A stretch of DNA of 64,000 bases from Enterobacter sp. Bisph1 (GCF_000814905.1 NZ_JXAG01000037.1:1-64000); one strand, 5' to 3'; positions 26,706 to 37,092 are shown, counted from the stretch's first letter. Made by a program: numbers and translations. Notes: a model not told the origin generated them from the letters alone.

Positions 26706-27992
26706 ATGGATGCGTTTATTCTGGTCTTTACGCTGGCCATTATGCTGGCGGTGGGTGTGCCGGTGGCTTACGCCGTGGGCATTAGCGCGGTGTTGGGCGC
26801 ATGGTATATCGATATTCCCCTGGAAGCGGTGATGATTCAGCTTACCAACGGCGTGAATAAGTTTTCGCTGTTGGCAATCCCGTTTTTTATCCTTGCCGGT
26901 GCGATCATGGCAGAAGGGGGAATAGCCCGACGGCTGGTCAATTTCGCCTATATTTTTGTCGGCTTTATTCGCGGCGGCCTGTCGCTGGTCAATATTGTCG
27001 CCTCAACGTTTTTTGGCGCAATCTCCGGTTCTTCCGTCGCGGATACCGCTTCAATCGGCTCGGTGATGATCCCGGAGATGGATAAAAAGGGCTATCCGCG
27101 TGATTTTGCTGCTGCGGTAACCGCCAGCGGATCGGTACAGGCGATCTTAACCCCACCAAGCCACAACTCGGTGATCTATTCGCTGGCGACGGGCGGTACG
27201 GTTTCGATTGCCGCGCTGTTTATTGCCGGCATCCTGCCTGGGCTGTTACTCAGTTTCACGCTGATGGTAATGTGCGTGGCGTTTGCCCACAAACGCGGGT
27301 ATCCGAAAGGGGAACGTGTACCGTTTCGCCAGGCGTTCAGGATTTTCCTCGATACGCTTTGGGGGCTGATGACGGTAGTGATCATTATGGGCGGCATTCT
27401 GTCCGGTATTTTCACCGCCACGGAATCTGCGGCCATCGCCTGCCTGTGGGCCTTTTTCGTCACCATGTTTATTTACCGCGATTACAAATGGTCCGAGCTG
27501 CCGAAGCTGATGTACCGCACGGTAAAAACCGTGACCATCGTGATGATCCTGATCGGTTTTGCCGCCGCATTTGGTGCCGTCATGACCTATATGCAGCTGC
27601 CGGGGCGCATTACGGAAGCCTTTACGCAAATTTCTGATAACAAATATGTCATTCTGATGTGCATTAACATCATGCTATTGGTGCTGGGCACATTGATGGA
27701 TATGGCACCGCTGATTTTGATTCTGACGCCGGTGTTGCTGCCGGTGACTAACTCGCTGGGGATCGATCCGGTGCATTTTGGCATGATCATGCTGGTCAAT
27801 CTGGGAATTGGCTTGATCACGCCGCCGGTGGGATCGGTGCTGTTTGTCGCCAGCGCGGTGAGTAAGCAGAAGATTGAGCAGGTGGTCAAAGCGATGCTGC
27901 CGTTCTATGTTGTTCTGTTCATCGTGCTGCTACTGGTGACCTATATTCCGGCAATCTCGCTGTTCCTGCCGAAGCTATTTGGCGTGATGTAG
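26706..27992 (+). CDS. TRAP transporter large permease (DctM family)
   Basis: A 428-residue membrane protein with about 11-12 hydrophobic segments, of the size of YiaN/DctM (IT superfamily). It is the translocation subunit for the solute delivered by the DctP binding protein, driven by a sodium gradient. Recognisable stretches are FFGAISGSSVADTASIGSVM (about 101-120) and GFITPPVG-like 'GLITPPVGSVLF' near 370-381. It closes the operon; a shared terminator with ygiC follows. Confidence 0.95.
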   Translation: MDAFILVFTLAIMLAVGVPVAYAVGISAVLGAWYIDIPLEAVMIQLTNGVNKFSLLAIPFFILAGAIMAEGGIARRLVNFAYIFVGFIRGGLSLVNIVASTFFGAISGSSVADTASIGSVMIPEMDKKGYPRDFAAAVTASGSVQAILTPPSHNSVIYSLATGGTVSIAALFIAGILPGLLLSFTLMVMCVAFAHKRGYPKGERVPFRQAFRIFLDTLWGLMTVVIIMGGILSGIFTATESAAIACLWAFFVTMFIYRDYKWSELPKLMYRTVKTVTIVMILIGFAAAFGAVMTYMQLPGRITEAFTQISDNKYVILMCINIMLLVLGTLMDMAPLILILTPVLLPVTNSLGIDPVHFGMIMLVNLGIGLITPPVGSVLFVASAVSKQKIEQVVKAMLPFYVVLFIVLLLVTYIPAISLFLPKLFGVM

Positions 27993-27997
27993 ACAAT

Positions 27998-28035
27998 AAA
28001 AAACCCGGCGCAGTAAACCTGCCGCCGGGTTTTTG
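27998..28035. terminator. Bidirectional terminator between the TRAP operon and ygiC
   Basis: Stem AAACCCGGCG (28001-28010) with CGCCGGGTTT (28023-28032), A run on the left and T run on the right. Confidence 0.9.
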
Positions 28036-28050
28036 AGTTCTTCCACCGAT

Positions 28051-29211
28051 TTATTCCACAAAGATATGCGGATAGAAACGGGAGAGATCCTGGGTTATCA
28101 GTGCGCGATCTTCACGAATGCCGATACCGGCGGGTTGATCGTTAATAAGCCAGCTGCCAATCAATGTGTAGCTATCGCCAAATTTCGGTAGCTGATAAAA
28201 CTGCTGGACGATCATACCTTCTTCGCCGTACGGGCCTTCCACCGCTTCCAGGGTTTTACCGTTCTCGATAATCGAGACGTTTGCCCCTTCGCGAGAGAAA
28301 ATCGGCTTCACGACGTATTTCTCCATCGGCGGATGATCGTCTTCGGCAAACCAGGCGGGCAGCAGGTTCGGATGATCCGGGAACATCTCCCACAGCAGCG
28401 GCAACAGCGCTTTGTTGGAGATAATGCTTTTCCAGGCGGGCTCCAGCCAGCGCACGCCAGCGTCTTCCAGCTTGGTGGAGAACATTTCACGCAGCATAAA
28501 TTCCCACGGGTACAGCTTGAACAGATTACCAATCACCTGATCCTGCAGATCCGTGAACTGACCTTTTTCCCCCAGACCAATATCGTCGATATAGAGAAAT
28601 TCAGAGGCCAGCTCCGCTTCTGCGGCGCAGTCCTGCAGATATTGCACCGTGCCGCGATCTTCAACCGTATCGCGATAGCAGGTGAAGTGCAGCAGCTGGA
28701 AACCATGCTGTTCACGCAGCTCGGCAAAGCGCTCAATCAGCTTCTCCTGCAGGCTGTTGAACTGATCGCTACCCGCTGGCAGGTTGCCCGCGTTAAGCTG
28801 ATCTTCCAGCCAGATCCACTGGAAAAAAGCCGCTTCATACAGCGAGGTCGGCGTATCGGCGTTGTTTTCCAGAAGTTTAGGCTCGCCAATGCCGTCCCAT
28901 GCGAGATCGAGACGGGAATATAGCGAAGGTTGCTGTGTGGCCCACGACTGGCGCACAAAGCCCCAGGTGTGTTTCGGAATACGGAATTTCGCCATCAGCT
29001 CATCGCTGGCAATGACTTTTTCGACCACCTTCAGGCACATCTGGTGCAGTTCGGCGGTGACATCTTCCAGCTTCTCAACCTGCGCAAGGGTTAGCTTGTA
29101 ATAGGCATCTTCACACCAGTAGGGTTCGCCGTACATGGTGTGAAAATTAAAGCCGTACTCTGTCGCTTTTTCGCGCCAGTCCGGGCGCTCGGTAACCGCG
29201 ATTCTTTCCAT
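28051..29211 (-). CDS. ygiC: ATP-grasp protein YgiC (glutathionylspermidine synthase-like)
   Basis: A 386-residue protein, the same length as E. coli YgiC. It belongs to the glutathionylspermidine synthetase preATP-grasp-like family; the C-terminal half has the ATP-grasp fingerprints ([40 protein letters not shown]). It lacks the amidase half of Gss. Its natural substrate is unknown, and K-12 YgiC does not make glutathionylspermidine. Co-transcribed with ygiB (5-base gap) downstream of tolC. Confidence 0.95.
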   Translation of the reverse strand: MERIAVTERPDWREKATEYGFNFHTMYGEPYWCEDAYYKLTLAQVEKLEDVTAELHQMCLKVVEKVIASDELMAKFRIPKHTWGFVRQSWATQQPSLYSRLDLAWDGIGEPKLLENNADTPTSLYEAAFFQWIWLEDQLNAGNLPAGSDQFNSLQEKLIERFAELREQHGFQLLHFTCYRDTVEDRGTVQYLQDCAAEAELASEFLYIDDIGLGEKGQFTDLQDQVIGNLFKLYPWEFMLREMFSTKLEDAGVRWLEPAWKSIISNKALLPLLWEMFPDHPNLLPAWFAEDDHPPMEKYVVKPIFSREGANVSIIENGKTLEAVEGPYGEEGMIVQQFYQLPKFGDSYTLIGSWLINDQPAGIGIREDRALITQDLSRFYPHIFVE

Positions 29212-29216
29212 GACGG

Positions 29217-29885
29217 TTAGCCGCCCATTGAGCGGGTGGTTGTTCCGCTGGCGCTGCGCTGCATCGTGTTCTGTTTGGCAACCGATTCACCAAAGCCGCC
29301 GCGCGTAACCGTGGTGGTGGTGGCCGGTTTCGGCGCCATTGCGGTTTTCGGTACCGTCATCGTACGGCCCGGCTGCGCTGCACCATAACCTTTACCGGAG
29401 GCATCGGTATATTGCCCATACGCCGGGCTTGCCGGGTTACGCGAACTGAACAGCGGCTGCTGCGCGAAGCCCGCGCCGCCGCCCATCAGGCGTCCCATCA
29501 TATAACCGGCCATCAGCGGCATCCAGAAGCTGCCGCCAGATTGCGCCTGCGCCTGATTTTCCGGCGCGACGCCGGCCTTAACCGGCGCGGCCTGGCATTG
29601 ACCTTCGCCGAATTCGGCAACGCACTCTTCACGGGTGGCGTATTTCGGCGCGGTGCGCTCGGCTTCTTTCAGGGCATTGTTATAAGCGGTGGTACATTCC
29701 GCGCTTTTCCCGGGGTTCGCCGATGAGCAATCATCCGCGTTTTGGTACATGGAAACCGTTTCGTCGCTTTGCTCACAGCCCGCCAGCATAAAAACGGCGG
29801 TCACCGCCAGCGCGACAGGCGTCAGATGGCGCGCGCTCCAGCTTTTGCGGAACGTTGCATGTTGTATGTTTTTTGTCCGTTTCAT
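29217..29885 (-). CDS. ygiB: Envelope protein YgiB (DUF1190)
   Basis: A 222-residue protein (223 in E. coli). A long basic N-region and hydrophobic segment end in LAGC (Cys37), a lipobox, so it may be a lipoprotein. The middle has [19 protein letters not shown], and the tail is rich in Pro, Thr and Ser with [16 protein letters not shown]. Function unknown; the gene is part of the tolC-ygiBC cluster and induced with it by Mar-type activators in K-12. I used the MKRTKN start at 29885. Confidence 0.93.
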   Translation of the reverse strand: MKRTKNIQHATFRKSWSARHLTPVALAVTAVFMLAGCEQSDETVSMYQNADDCSSANPGKSAECTTAYNNALKEAERTAPKYATREECVAEFGEGQCQAAPVKAGVAPENQAQAQSGGSFWMPLMAGYMMGRLMGGGAGFAQQPLFSSRNPASPAYGQYTDASGKGYGAAQPGRTMTVPKTAMAPKPATTTTVTRGGFGESVAKQNTMQRSASGTTTRSMGG

Positions 29886-29990
29886 TCTATTTTTCCTGGA
29901 CCCCAAAGGCATAAGTAAACGGTCAGGATAGAGGATGCGACAGGGAAGTTAAAGCGAGGAGCGGAGGCCTTTACGTTGCCTTACGTAAAA

Positions 29991-30014
29991 ACGGGGGCAT
30001 GATGCCCCCGTTGC
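29991..30014 (-). terminator. Terminator of tolC
   Basis: ACGGGGGCAT and ATGCCCCCGT form a near-continuous hairpin; the minus strand is followed by four T. Some readthrough into ygiB-ygiC is expected. Confidence 0.8.
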
Positions 30015-30027
30015 ATTAAAATACCGT

Positions 30028-31458
30028 TTAGCGTTTCACGCTGGTGCGTGCGGCAGCTGGTTGTGCATTGCCGTTAAAGTTATTAACGTTTTCTGCCTGC
30101 TGCTTATCTTCTGGCGCGACATTTTCCGGCGCGGTAGAGACAGGTTTACCCAGCGCACTGTTCAAGGCCAGCAGATCCTGCTCGTTTAACGAACCCAGCG
30201 CGGATTTGATGTTCAACTGGTTGATCAGATAGTTGTAACGTGCGCTTGAGAGCTGCTGTTTGGCGTTATACAGCGTGGTTGTCGCGTCCAGTACATCGAC
30301 GATGGTACGCGTACCGACGGAGTAACCCGCTTCCATTGCATCCAGCGAGCTTTGCGCGGACACCACGGCTTGTTTATAAGCGTTGATACTGCTGATCGAG
30401 GCGTTGACGTTATTGAAGGAGGAGCGCACGGTTTGCACCACGCTGCGATGTGAGCTTTCCAGCTGCTCGCTCGCGCCAACAAAGTTGTACTGCGCCTGTT
30501 TCACCTTCGAGTTAACCTGTCCACCCTGATACAACGGCAGGGAGAAGCTCAGACCCACTTTGTTCTGACCTGCGTCCATGTCCGGATTTTGCGCGCTTTT
30601 CGAACCGTTGTAACGGGTATTGGAGACGCCCGTCGAGGCGGTTAAATCCAGCGTTGGCAAGTGGCCATCCTGCGCCTGACGAATTTGCTCACGCGCCAGG
30701 TCCTGATTCAGCCGCGCCTGCAACAGCGTCAGGTTACGGTTTTCCGCTTCCTTCAGCAGGGCATTAACGGCCTGCGGCTTGTCTGTTTTAAAGCTGTCGA
30801 CGTTGAGCGAAGCCAGCTCCGGGTAGTAGTTACCGGTTACCTGACGCAGCGTTTCGACCATGTTGTCGAGGTTATTGCGCGCGGTGACTTCGTTCGCCAG
30901 CACAGTGTCATACTGTGAGCGAGCGTTCTGTACGTCGGTGATAGCAACCAGACCCACGTTAAAGCGCTGGGTGGTTTGATCCAACTGACGATAGATCGAC
31001 TGTTTTTGCGCTTCGGTGTAGGAAAGCGTGTCAATGGCGCTCAGCACGTTAAAATAGGCGGTGGCCGTATTCAAAATCAACGTTTGTTGATCGGTCTGCC
31101 AGACGACATCCTGAATGCCAGCGGCTTTTTCCTGCAGCGTCAGGGCGCGCCATTTTGACATATCAAAAATGGTTTGCGTTAACTGCAGGGACGCGCTGGT
31201 GACGTCCGAATTGACGCCTTTGGTGTCACGATAGCCATTTGTGTAAGCGTAATCTGCACCCAAACCGAGCTGAGGCAGTAACGGGCTGCGCGCTTCATTA
31301 ATCTTTTCAAAAGCGGCATCGCGATCGGCAGCGGATTTACGCAGTTCCGGGTTGCTCAAACGCGCCTGCTGATAAACCTGTAACAGGTTTTCTGCCTGGC
31401 TCATAGCACTGAAGCCGGACAGGCTCAGGCCGATAAGGAGGGGGAGCAATTTCTTCAT
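30028..31458 (-). CDS. tolC: Outer membrane efflux channel TolC
   Basis: A 476-residue precursor. Signal peptide 1-22 (cleavage after SQA). Two tandem OEP repeats form the trimeric beta-barrel plus periplasmic alpha-helical tunnel (repeats meet near residue 240); the tail after residue 440 is rich in Gln, Asn and Ala. TolC pairs with AcrAB, MacAB, EmrAB and hemolysin-type exporters. The ATG at 31458 lies six bases from AAGGA, while the in-frame upstream ATG (31464) abuts it, so I chose the former. A near-perfect marbox lies about 90 bp upstream. Confidence 0.97.
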   Translation of the reverse strand: MKKLLPLLIGLSLSGFSAMSQAENLLQVYQQARLSNPELRKSAADRDAAFEKINEARSPLLPQLGLGADYAYTNGYRDTKGVNSDVTSASLQLTQTIFDMSKWRALTLQEKAAGIQDVVWQTDQQTLILNTATAYFNVLSAIDTLSYTEAQKQSIYRQLDQTTQRFNVGLVAITDVQNARSQYDTVLANEVTARNNLDNMVETLRQVTGNYYPELASLNVDSFKTDKPQAVNALLKEAENRNLTLLQARLNQDLAREQIRQAQDGHLPTLDLTASTGVSNTRYNGSKSAQNPDMDAGQNKVGLSFSLPLYQGGQVNSKVKQAQYNFVGASEQLESSHRSVVQTVRSSFNNVNASISSINAYKQAVVSAQSSLDAMEAGYSVGTRTIVDVLDATTTLYNAKQQLSSARYNYLINQLNIKSALGSLNEQDLLALNSALGKPVSTAPENVAPEDKQQAENVNNFNGNAQPAAARTSVKR

Positions 31459-31544
31459 TTGCATTCCTTGTTGTGAAGCAGTATTAGCGCTGGTCTAAAT
31501 TAGAAAAAATAATCACCGATTCTACCAGAGAGTGCTACCGCTTA

Positions 31545-31564
31545 AGCTTGGCGTAACGTGCCAT
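31545..31564 (-). promoter_or_regulatory. Marbox upstream of tolC
   Basis: On the minus strand ATGGCACGTTACGCCAAGCT fits the MarA/SoxS/Rob consensus AYnGCACnnWnnRYYAAAYn with one mismatch. Known for tolC in E. coli; inferred here. Confidence 0.78.
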
Positions 31565-31664
31565 CGGCATAAATTTGAATCAATCTATCACATAGTGCTT
31601 GAAACGATAGCTATACAGACTTGAAATCAACTGTTTTATCATCATTTCACAAGGGATGCCGCCA

Positions 31665-32294
31665 ATGAGTAAGCCAAAAACAAGCGCAGAAACTTTCACC
31701 AAAAAAGATGTAGAAATTATTGCACGGGAAACGCTGTATAGCGGTTTTTTTTCGCTCGATCTTTACCGTTTCCGCCATCGTTTATTTAATGGTGAAATGA
31801 GTGGAGAAGTGCGCCGTGAAATTTTTGAACGCGGTCATGCTGCAGTGTTGCTACCCTTTGACCCAGTGCGCGACGAAGTGGTGCTGATTGAGCAGATTCG
31901 TATTGCGGCGTTTGATACCAGCGAAACCCCATGGTTACTCGAAATGGTGGCCGGCATGATTGAAGAGGGCGAAAGCGAGGAAGAGGTCGTACGTCGCGAA
32001 GCCATCGAAGAAGCCGGTCTGCAGGTCGGGCGCGTAAAAAGAATGTTGAGTTATTTGGCAAGCCCCGGCGGCACCAGCGAGCGTTCCGCCGTTTTTGTGG
32101 GTGAAGTGGATGCCACTCAGGCCTCGGGTATTCATGGTCTGGTGGATGAAAACGAAGATATTCGTGTTCATGTGGTAAGCCGGGAGCAGGCTTATCAGTG
32201 GGTTGAAGAGGGGAAAATCGACAACGCAGCGTCTGTCATCGCCTTGCAATGGCTGCAGCTGCATCATGAGAGATTACGAAACGAGTGGAAAAAA
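31665..32294 (+). CDS. nudF: ADP-ribose pyrophosphatase
   Basis: A 210-residue Nudix hydrolase (209 in E. coli). The Nudix box spans residues 97-119 ([12 protein letters not shown]...REAIEEAGL). It hydrolyses ADP-ribose to AMP and ribose 5-phosphate, and related nucleoside diphosphate sugars. I prefer ATG 31665 to 31656 because AAGGG sits at proper distance only from the former. The frame stop is TGA at 32295-32297, overlapping the yqiB start. The divergent tolC promoter region of 200 bp precedes it. Confidence 0.95.
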
Positions 32295-32716
32295 TGAAGC
32301 GTTATACACCTGACTTCCCTGAAATGATGCGCCTGTGCGAAACCAATTTCGCCCAGCTGCGCCGCCTGCTGCCGCGCAACGATGCCGCGGGCGAAACGGT
32401 GAGCTATCAGGTGACCAACGCGCAGTACCGGTTAACGATTGTTGAGTCCACCCGCTACACTACGCTTGTGGAAATAGAACAGACCGCGCCCTCCATCAGT
32501 TACTGGAGCCTGCCGTCAATGACCGTGCGCCTTTATCACGATGCGATGGTGGCTGAAGTGTGTTCGAGTCAGCAGATCTTTCGTTTTAAAGCACGTTATG
32601 ATTATCCTAATAAAAAGTTGCATCAACGCGACGAAAAGCATCAAATTAATCAGTTTCTGGCCGACTGGCTACGTTACTGTTTAGCACATGGAGCAATGGC
32701 GATTCCGGTTTGTTAG
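32294..32716 (+). CDS. yqiB: DUF1249 protein YqiB
   Basis: A 140-residue protein, identical in length to E. coli YqiB. ATG overlaps the nudF stop by four bases (ATGA), so translation is coupled. Conserved segments are [31 protein letters not shown] and [20 protein letters not shown]. It is a cytoplasmic protein of unknown function; conservation with nudF and cpdA suggests a linked role in nucleotide turnover, but that is inference. Confidence 0.94.
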   Translation: MKRYTPDFPEMMRLCETNFAQLRRLLPRNDAAGETVSYQVTNAQYRLTIVESTRYTTLVEIEQTAPSISYWSLPSMTVRLYHDAMVAEVCSSQQIFRFKARYDYPNKKLHQRDEKHQINQFLADWLRYCLAHGAMAIPVC

Positions 32717-32740
32717 CGTCGTGAAACCTAAGGACACCAT

Positions 32741-33568
32741 TTGGAAAGCCTGTTAAATCTCACTCTGGCTGGTGAGCCCAGAGTGAGGGTATTACAAATA
32801 ACTGATTCTCACCTGTTTGCCGAAAAGCATGAAACGTTGTTAGGGGTGAATACCTGGGAAAGCTATCAGGCGGTGCTGGAAGCTATCCGCGCTCAGCAGC
32901 GTGAATGCGATCTTATTGTCGCCACGGGCGACCTGGCACAGGATCATACCGCTGCGGCCTATCAGCTTTTCGCTGAAGGCATCGCAAGCTTTGATGCGCC
33001 TTGTGTCTGGCTGCCCGGTAATCATGATTTTCAGCCCGCCATGTACAGTGCGCTGCAGGACGCGGGGATCTCGTCGGCAAAACGCGTCTTCGTCGGCGAT
33101 AAATGGCAAATCTTGCTGCTCGACAGCCAGGTATTTGGCGTACCTCATGGCGAACTGAGCGAGTTCCAGCTCGACTGGCTGGAGAAAAAGCTTACCGACA
33201 GTGCCGAACGCCATACCTTATTGCTGCTCCATCATCACCCGCTTCCCTCCGGATGCGGCTGGCTCGATCAGCATAGCCTGCGAAACGCCGGTGAACTGGA
33301 TAATGTACTGCAGCGTTTTCCGCAGGTCCGCTATCTGCTGTGCGGCCACATTCATCAGGAGCTGGATCTTGACTGGAACGGCCGCCGTTTGCTGGCGACG
33401 CCGTCGACGTGCATACAGTTTAAACCGCACTGCGCCAATTTTACGCTGGATAACATCGCGCCCGGCTGGCGCTGGCTGGATCTCTACCCGGATGGAACGG
33501 TGCACACCGAAGTTTACCGTCTGGAAGGCTGTGAGTTCACGCCGGACACCAATTCAGAAGGATACTGA
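32741..33568 (+). CDS. cpdA: 3',5'-cyclic AMP phosphodiesterase
   Basis: A 275-residue calcineurin-like metallophosphoesterase, same length as in E. coli. Dinuclear metal ligands are visible: Asp22 and His24 (TDSHLF), Asp64 (GDLAQD), Asn94-His95 (GNHDF), and His in LLHHHPLP and GHIHQ. It hydrolyses cAMP and so tunes CRP signalling. The start codon is TTG, as in E. coli, preceded by AAGGA. Its TGA overlaps the yqiA ATG by one base. Confidence 0.96.
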   Translation: MESLLNLTLAGEPRVRVLQITDSHLFAEKHETLLGVNTWESYQAVLEAIRAQQRECDLIVATGDLAQDHTAAAYQLFAEGIASFDAPCVWLPGNHDFQPAMYSALQDAGISSAKRVFVGDKWQILLLDSQVFGVPHGELSEFQLDWLEKKLTDSAERHTLLLLHHHPLPSGCGWLDQHSLRNAGELDNVLQRFPQVRYLLCGHIHQELDLDWNGRRLLATPSTCIQFKPHCANFTLDNIAPGWRWLDLYPDGTVHTEVYRLEGCEFTPDTNSEGY

Positions 33569-34143
33569 TGTCCACGCTCCTTTATCTGCACGGCTTTAAC
33601 AGCTCGCCGCGTTCCGCCAAGGCAACGCAGCTGGCGAGCTGGCTGGCGCAGAATCATCCACACATCAATGTGATTGTGCCGCAGCTGCCGCCTTATCCTG
33701 CCGAGGCGGCGGAATTGCTGGAGTCGCTGGTGCTGGCGCAGGGTGGAAAACAGCTCGGTATCGTGGGCTCTTCCCTCGGCGGCTATTACGCCACCTGGCT
33801 TTCGCAATGTTTTATGTTGCCCGCGGTGGTGGTGAATCCCGCGGTGCGGCCGTTTGAATTGCTGACAGATTTTTTGGGTAACAATGAGAACCCCTACACT
33901 GGGCAGCAATATGTGCTAGAGTCTCGCCATATTTACGAGCTCAAAGTGATGCAAGTTGACCCGCTCGAAGCGCCGGATTTACTCTGGCTGCTACAACAAA
34001 CCGGGGATGAAGTGCTGGATTACCGCCAGGCGGTGGCATATTACGATGCCTGCCGCCAGACTGTGGAAGAGGGCGGTAACCATGCTTTTGTGGGCTTTGA
34101 GGATCATTTCACACAGATTATCGAGTTCCTTGGGCTGAATTGA
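33568..34143 (+). CDS. yqiA: Alpha/beta-hydrolase esterase YqiA
   Basis: A 191-residue protein (193 in E. coli). Oxyanion/HG segment LHGFNSSP (7-14) and nucleophile elbow GSSLGG with Ser69 are typical of the family; the catalytic His lies near HAFVGF, 174-179. K-12 YqiA hydrolyses palmitoyl-CoA-type esters and p-nitrophenyl esters in vitro; its role is unknown. It overlaps cpdA by one base and is 41 bases before the parE start, in one operon. Confidence 0.93.
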   Translation: MSTLLYLHGFNSSPRSAKATQLASWLAQNHPHINVIVPQLPPYPAEAAELLESLVLAQGGKQLGIVGSSLGGYYATWLSQCFMLPAVVVNPAVRPFELLTDFLGNNENPYTGQQYVLESRHIYELKVMQVDPLEAPDLLWLLQQTGDEVLDYRQAVAYYDACRQTVEEGGNHAFVGFEDHFTQIIEFLGLN

Positions 34144-34184
34144 GCCAACAGGGAAACGATGCGGTCACTATCTACGAACAAACC

Positions 34185-36077
34185 ATGACGCAATCCTATA
34201 ACGCTGATGCCATAGAGGTACTCACCGGGCTTGAGCCGGTTCGCCGCCGTCCGGGGATGTATACCGATACCACGCGCCCAAACCATATGGGCCAGGAAGT
34301 TATTGATAACAGCGTCGATGAAGCGCTGGCGGGCCACGCTAAGCGCGTGGACGTTATTCTGCACGCCGATCAGTCGCTGGAAGTTATCGATGACGGGCGC
34401 GGGATGCCGGTGGATATCCACCCAGAAGAGGGCGTTCCGGCCGTTGAGCTAATCCTCTGCCGCCTGCATGCGGGCGGTAAATTCTCCAATAAAAACTATC
34501 AGTTTTCCGGTGGTCTGCACGGCGTCGGCATCTCTGTGGTTAACGCCCTGTCGCGCAGAGTGGAAGTGACGGTAAAACGTGACGGCCAAATTTATAGCAT
34601 TGCGTTTGAAAATGGCGAAAAGGTGCAGGATCTGCAGGTGATCGGCACATGCGGTAAACGTAATACCGGCACCAGCGTGCATTTCTGGCCGGACGAATCC
34701 TTCTTTGATAGCCCGCGTTTCTCCGTTTCCCGTTTGACCCATCTGCTGAAAGCCAAAGCGGTGCTGTGTCCGGGCGTGGAGATCACCTTTAAAGATGAGG
34801 TGAATAACGCCGAGCAGCGCTGGTGTTACCAGGATGGTCTGAACGACTATCTTTGTGAAGCTGTAAACGGGCTGCCGACGCTGCCGGAAAAACCCTTTAT
34901 CGGCACTTTCTCGGCCGAAACCGAGGCGGTGGATTGGGCGCTGCTGTGGCTGCCGGAAGGCGGTGAATTACTCACCGAAAGTTACGTTAACCTGATCCCG
35001 ACCATGCAGGGCGGCACCCACGTTAACGGCCTTCGTCAGGGATTGCTGGACGCGATGCGCGAATTCTGTGAATACCGCAATATCTTACCGCGCGGCGTCA
35101 AGCTGTCAGCGGAAGATATCTGGGATCGCTGCGCTTATGTGCTGTCGGTGAAAATGCAGGATCCTCAGTTCGCCGGGCAGACCAAAGAGCGTTTATCCTC
35201 GCGACAGTGCGCCGCCTTTGTTTCCGGCGTGGTGAAAGACGCGTTTAGCCTGTGGCTGAACCAGAATATCCAGACGGCGGAGCTGCTGGCGGAGATGGCT
35301 ATCTCCAGCGCCCAGCGCCGTATGCGCGCCGCCAAGAAAGTGGTGCGTAAAAAGCTCACCAGCGGCCCGGCGCTGCCGGGTAAACTGGCGGACTGCACCG
35401 CGCAAGATCTGAGCCGTACCGAACTCTTCCTGGTGGAAGGGGATTCGGCGGGCGGATCGGCAAAACAGGCGCGCGATCGTGAATATCAGGCGATCATGCC
35501 GCTAAAAGGTAAGATCCTGAATACCTGGGAAGTCTCCTCCGATGAAGTGCTGGCCTCGCAGGAAGTGCACGACATTTCGGTGGCGATCGGTATCGATCCG
35601 GACAGCGACGATCTCAGCCAGCTGCGCTACGGTAAGATCTGTATCCTTGCGGATGCGGATTCCGATGGCCTGCATATCGCTACGCTGCTGTGCGCACTGT
35701 TTGTGAAGCATTTCCGCACGCTGGTCAAAAACGGTCACGTTCATGTGGCGCTGCCGCCGCTGTACCGTATCGATCTCGGGAAAGAGGTTTACTACGCGCT
35801 GACGGAAGAAGAGAAAACCGGCGTGCTCGAGCAGCTTAAACGTAAGAAGGGCAAACCCAACGTACAGCGCTTTAAAGGGCTGGGCGAGATGAACCCGATG
35901 CAGCTGCGCGAAACCACCCTCGATCCGAATACGCGCCGTCTGGTACAGCTGATTATCAGTGACGAAGACGAGCAGCAAACTGATGCAACAATGGATATGC
36001 TGCTGGCGAAGAAGCGTTCTGAAGATCGCCGCAACTGGCTGCAGGAAAAAGGCGACAGGGCCGATATCGAAGCCTGA
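34185..36077 (+). CDS. parE: DNA topoisomerase IV subunit B
   Basis: A 630-residue protein, the same length as E. coli ParE. N-terminal GHKL ATPase (PGMYTDTTRPNH, DGRGMPVD, GGLHGVG), transducer, and C-terminal TOPRIM with EGDSAGG (about 411-417) and DADSDG. With ParC it decatenates sister chromosomes. I chose ATG 34185 (MTQSYNADAIEVL) because the longer in-frame start at 34140 adds 15 non-conserved residues that overlap yqiA. The Asp/Glu tail is normal. No obvious quinolone-resistance change was seen. Confidence 0.97.
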   Translation: MTQSYNADAIEVLTGLEPVRRRPGMYTDTTRPNHMGQEVIDNSVDEALAGHAKRVDVILHADQSLEVIDDGRGMPVDIHPEEGVPAVELILCRLHAGGKFSNKNYQFSGGLHGVGISVVNALSRRVEVTVKRDGQIYSIAFENGEKVQDLQVIGTCGKRNTGTSVHFWPDESFFDSPRFSVSRLTHLLKAKAVLCPGVEITFKDEVNNAEQRWCYQDGLNDYLCEAVNGLPTLPEKPFIGTFSAETEAVDWALLWLPEGGELLTESYVNLIPTMQGGTHVNGLRQGLLDAMREFCEYRNILPRGVKLSAEDIWDRCAYVLSVKMQDPQFAGQTKERLSSRQCAAFVSGVVKDAFSLWLNQNIQTAELLAEMAISSAQRRMRAAKKVVRKKLTSGPALPGKLADCTAQDLSRTELFLVEGDSAGGSAKQARDREYQAIMPLKGKILNTWEVSSDEVLASQEVHDISVAIGIDPDSDDLSQLRYGKICILADADSDGLHIATLLCALFVKHFRTLVKNGHVHVALPPLYRIDLGKEVYYALTEEEKTGVLEQLKRKKGKPNVQRFKGLGEMNPMQLRETTLDPNTRRLVQLIISDEDEQQTDATMDMLLAKKRSEDRRNWLQEKGDRADIEA

Positions 36078-36090
36078 TCCCGCTTACGTT

Positions 36091-36114
36091 ACCCGGCCTG
36101 CGCTCTAGCCGGGT
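36091..36114. terminator. Weak hairpin between parE and the AraC gene
   Basis: ACCCGGC (36091-36097) with GCCGGGT (36108-36114) and a 10-base loop; no T run in either direction, so function as terminator is doubtful. Confidence 0.4.
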
Positions 36115-36126
36115 TATCGCATTGTC

Positions 36127-36999
36127 TTAAACTCGCTCTGCAGCCCGACGATCGATCCGGCTTTTCCGGTACTGCAGCGGCGTTTCCCCAATGCCCTTTT
36201 TAAAGGCGCTGATAAAGTACGTCACATCCGAAAATCCCACCTCATTAGCGATATCATGAATCGCCAGCGCGCTATGCAGCAGCAGATCACAGGCTTTGCG
36301 TAACCGCAGAGTATTGAGATATTGATGAATGGGTTCGCCGGTTTCAAGATGGAAACGGCGCGACACATAGCTGCGCGATTTACCCAACTCCTGCGCCAGC
36401 CGCTGCAGGCTGAACTTCTGCCGGTAGTTCTCTTCCAGCCAGAACATCACCGGCGTGGCAATGCCGTTGCGTTCATCCGGTAATTTCTGCTTATCTTCCG
36501 GCAGCATACTTAACAGATTGAGTAGCAGGCAGGCGACCTGTTCGCCGCTCAAATTATGGCTTTCGGCCAGCCTCGCATAGCAGCTAAACAGATGATCGAT
36601 ATGCGGGTGAATAGCGGCCACATCCATCACCACCGCCGCGCCGCCGCGTAAAGAAAGATGTTGCAAACGGTGGTGATTATGCGGGAAATCGCGCAGATAA
36701 TGCAGAACAGCGTGATGATCGAGATGAATAATGGTGCGGCGATAAATAGCCTGCGCCTGCTCATCTACCATCACTTTATGGATGGTGAACGGGGGAAAGA
36801 AAAACAGCCGACCGGGGCGCATCGTGTACTGGCGGTTATCCACCATCACCACGCCAAAACCCTCTTCCACGTACAGCACTTCCAGGCACTGATGCCAGTG
36901 GTGATAGCGCACGGTATTGGCAAAAAGCCGGCTAAACGACACTACCGTATCGTTGAGGGTAATTAATTCCAGACGCTCATGCTGCAACGGCAATGTCAT
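36127..36999 (-). CDS. AraC-family transcriptional regulator of the glucuronide locus
   Basis: A 290-residue protein with an N-terminal cupin-like sensor domain (about 15-110: WHQCLEVLYVEEG, RPGRLFFFPPFTIH) and a C-terminal pair of AraC helix-turn-helix motifs (about 195-285, KFSLQRLAQELGKSRSYVSRRF and DIANEVGFSDVTYFISAFKK). Transcribed away from, and separated by 165 bp from, the three-gene carbohydrate operon, so it is the likely activator or repressor responding to a sugar or oligosaccharide. No K-12 counterpart at this site. Ligand unknown. Confidence 0.9.
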   Translation of the reverse strand: MTLPLQHERLELITLNDTVVSFSRLFANTVRYHHWHQCLEVLYVEEGFGVVMVDNRQYTMRPGRLFFFPPFTIHKVMVDEQAQAIYRRTIIHLDHHAVLHYLRDFPHNHHRLQHLSLRGGAAVVMDVAAIHPHIDHLFSCYARLAESHNLSGEQVACLLLNLLSMLPEDKQKLPDERNGIATPVMFWLEENYRQKFSLQRLAQELGKSRSYVSRRFHLETGEPIHQYLNTLRLRKACDLLLHSALAIHDIANEVGFSDVTYFISAFKKGIGETPLQYRKSRIDRRAAERV

Positions 37000-37092
37000 A
37001 GTGCAACCAATCTCAATTTTCAGCCCGCCAGAAACATTTATAAACCACAGTTTTAAATTTTCTCAACAGTAAGTTCAGGCAAATTTGACCGA

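Noticed and set aside
28333-28923. 196-codon frame antisense to ygiC
   Set aside because: Shadow frame; ygiC matches its family over the full length on the other strand.
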